From Bradyrhizobium sp. CCGUVB1N3 (lineage in GTDB: Bacteria; Pseudomonadota; Alphaproteobacteria; Rhizobiales; Xanthobacteraceae): 64,000 bases of DNA. Every line of letters starts with the position of its first letter. The first letter of the stretch is position 1. A model generated the notes under the pieces. It had not been told where the DNA came from and did not search any database. It was given only the letters and a program-made list of their open reading frames with translations. The stretch spans positions 6,823,501-6,887,500 of the forward strand of contig NZ_JANADR010000001.1 of the NCBI RefSeq assembly GCF_024199925.1, in the 5' to 3' direction. The translations under genes and the position numbers were made by a program. Positions 63,096 to 64,000 of this stretch are shown one piece after another.

Positions 63096-63859
63096 GCGAC
63101 ACGATCAACCCGCTCGCGGTCGATCTCTCGCACTGGGACCCGGCTGATGATTACCGCGCCGTGCGCAGCGCTGGCATTGTCGGCGTGATCTACAAGGCGA
63201 CCGAAGGCCAAGGCTACACCGACGACACCTACGGTCAGCAGCAGCACGCTGCGAAGGCGGCTGGCCTGAAATGGGGTTCGTACCATTTCGCTGACGCCAG
63301 CGATGTTGGCGGCCAGATCGCGAACTATCTCGCCTTCGCTGCGCCCGATCCCGACGAGCTGTTCTGCCTCGACTGGGAGGACAACGGCGGCGACACCATG
63401 TCGGCCGACGACGCGAAGGAATGGATCAGCAAGGTCGAGGCCGCGCTGGGTCGTCCAGGCGAATGCGTGATCTATTCCGGCAACACAGCGAAAGAGCTGA
63501 TCGACGGGCGCGATCCCTTCTTCGGCTCGCGGCGTCTATGGCTTGCGCAGTACGGGTCGGAGTGGGAGACGCAGGAAAGCTGGGCAGCGCCTTGGCTCTG
63601 GCAGTACACCGATGGCGTCTATGGACCGTCGCCGCATTCCATCAGCGGCATCGGTCCGTGCGATATCAACAGCTACGACGGGCCAGCGACCCAGCTGATC
63701 GAGCAATGGGCATCAGGATCGGCGCAGCCCATGCCACCGCCATCGCCAAGGCCGCAACCGAAGCCCGCCGTCACCATCGACGTTGCCGCGCCTGATGGGG
63801 TGCGCGTGCGTGTGCTGATCAACGGCATGCCGGTTGGACGATCTTTGCGGAAAGGCTGA
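63092..63859 (+). CDS. GH25 endolysin (muramidase)
   Basis: 255 aa. PLAVDLSHWDPADDYRAVRSAG (Asp11), YKATEGQGYTDDTY, KWGSYHFAD and LFCLDWEDNG (Asp94, Glu96) identify glycoside hydrolase family 25, which cleaves the MurNAc-GlcNAc bond. LWLAQYGSEWETQ and WLWQYTDGVYGPS, then GPCDINSYDG complete the barrel. The Pro-rich linker (QPMPPPSPRPQPKP) leads to a short C-terminal domain. No signal peptide, so a holin is needed; the small membrane gene that follows is the candidate. Confidence 0.92.
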   Translation: MSDTINPLAVDLSHWDPADDYRAVRSAGIVGVIYKATEGQGYTDDTYGQQQHAAKAAGLKWGSYHFADASDVGGQIANYLAFAAPDPDELFCLDWEDNGGDTMSADDAKEWISKVEAALGRPGECVIYSGNTAKELIDGRDPFFGSRRLWLAQYGSEWETQESWAAPWLWQYTDGVYGPSPHSISGIGPCDINSYDGPATQLIEQWASGSAQPMPPPSPRPQPKPAVTIDVAAPDGVRVRVLINGMPVGRSLRKG

Positions 63860-63861
63860 CC

Positions 63862-64000
63862 ATGTGCTTCACGCTTGGATGGTTGGAACAACTGATCGTT
63901 TGGCTGATCGTCATCGTCGCCGTGGTGGCGATCATTAGGCTGCTGATCCCCTTCCTCGATAGCCTCACGTCCGCTGTCCTGACTGCTCGGAGGCAGCGGC
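63862..64000 (+). CDS. Small membrane protein, holin candidate (cut by window edge)
   Basis: An ATG at 63862 is two bases after the endolysin stop. MCFTLGWLEQLIVWLIVIVA, then VVAIIRLLIPFLDSLTSAVL is almost wholly hydrophobic, one or two membrane helices. The gene continues past the window. Position and character suggest holin or spanin function (inference). Confidence 0.65.
   Translation, partial: MCFTLGWLEQLIVWLIVIVAVVAIIRLLIPFLDSLTSAVLTARRQR

Larger units (their letters stand above)
55417..64000. mobile_element. Prophage (early/replication region and endolysin), incomplete
   Basis: A tightly packed plus-strand block with many ATGA and GTGA overlaps. It carries phage-type functions: RuvC-like resolvase, C5 methylase, DUF1376-like protein, primase-helicase, GH25 lysozyme and a small membrane protein. 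No integrase, repressor or structural gene is inside the window, so the right boundary is beyond it. The left boundary is set only by the change of content after the lactonase gene. Confidence 0.75.

Overview
The window looks like the chromosome of a high-GC alphaproteobacterium of the Bradyrhizobiaceae, most likely Bradyrhizobium. This is inferred from the GC-rich housekeeping genes, dispersed palindromic repeats of a type common in that group, and the xylose locus. No 16S rRNA or species marker is present, so the genus is a best guess.

Layout. (1) 1-2.85 kb is ordinary chromosome on the minus strand: a truncated secreted protein, SRPBCC and VOC proteins, an AraC regulator and an O6-alkylguanine-DNA methyltransferase, with two copies of a composite palindrome/terminator repeat. 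(2) 2.85-8.19 kb is accessory: an HTH regulator with a palindromic operator, a nuclease-like protein with a hydrophobic tail, a frameshifted HEPN-like pseudogene, a lipoprotein and unknowns. (3) An intact tRNA-Gly(CCC) at 8187-8260, with a partial copy of its 3' half at 45688-45733, brackets an integrative island of about 37.5 kb. A tyrosine integrase (44414-45547) lies next to the right end. (4) 45.79-55.29 kb is chromosome again: epoxide hydrolase, GNAT, then a LacI-xylB-xylA-ABC transporter-lactonase operon for pentose use. (5) 55.4-64.0 kb is the early/replication part of a prophage ending in a GH25 endolysin and a small membrane protein. It runs off the right edge.

Island contents. From the left: a DUF5615 PIN-like protein; a 2697-aa secreted SpvB/RHS giant protein with small downstream genes; a metallopeptidase; a VirD4/HerA-like ATPase; a MORC-like ATPase, Z1 helicase and PD-(D/E)XK nuclease operon facing a vsr-dcm pair (a restriction or defence module); an operon for two secreted Cys-rich proteins and a MACPF-like protein, followed by a papain-fold-like hydrolase; remains of a nested integrative element whose integrase has an in-frame stop; an HTH plus RuvC-like pair; and a long minus-strand block with a membrane protein, a second VirD4-like ATPase, a replication-relaxation protein, phage-type Dam, an unknown Cys-containing protein, H-NS and an ART-PolyVal-like protein. 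The two ATPases and the replication-relaxation protein suggest mobilisation, but no complete type IV secretion system is present.

The most interesting parts are the secreted Cys-rich/MACPF-like operon, the giant RHS protein with inserted foreign-looking modules, and the convergent MORC-Z1/Vsr-Dcm locus. Several lesions also need checking against reads: a 15-G tract that removes the start of a prophage RuvC nuclease, a primase-helicase split between two frames, and an integrase with an in-frame TGA.
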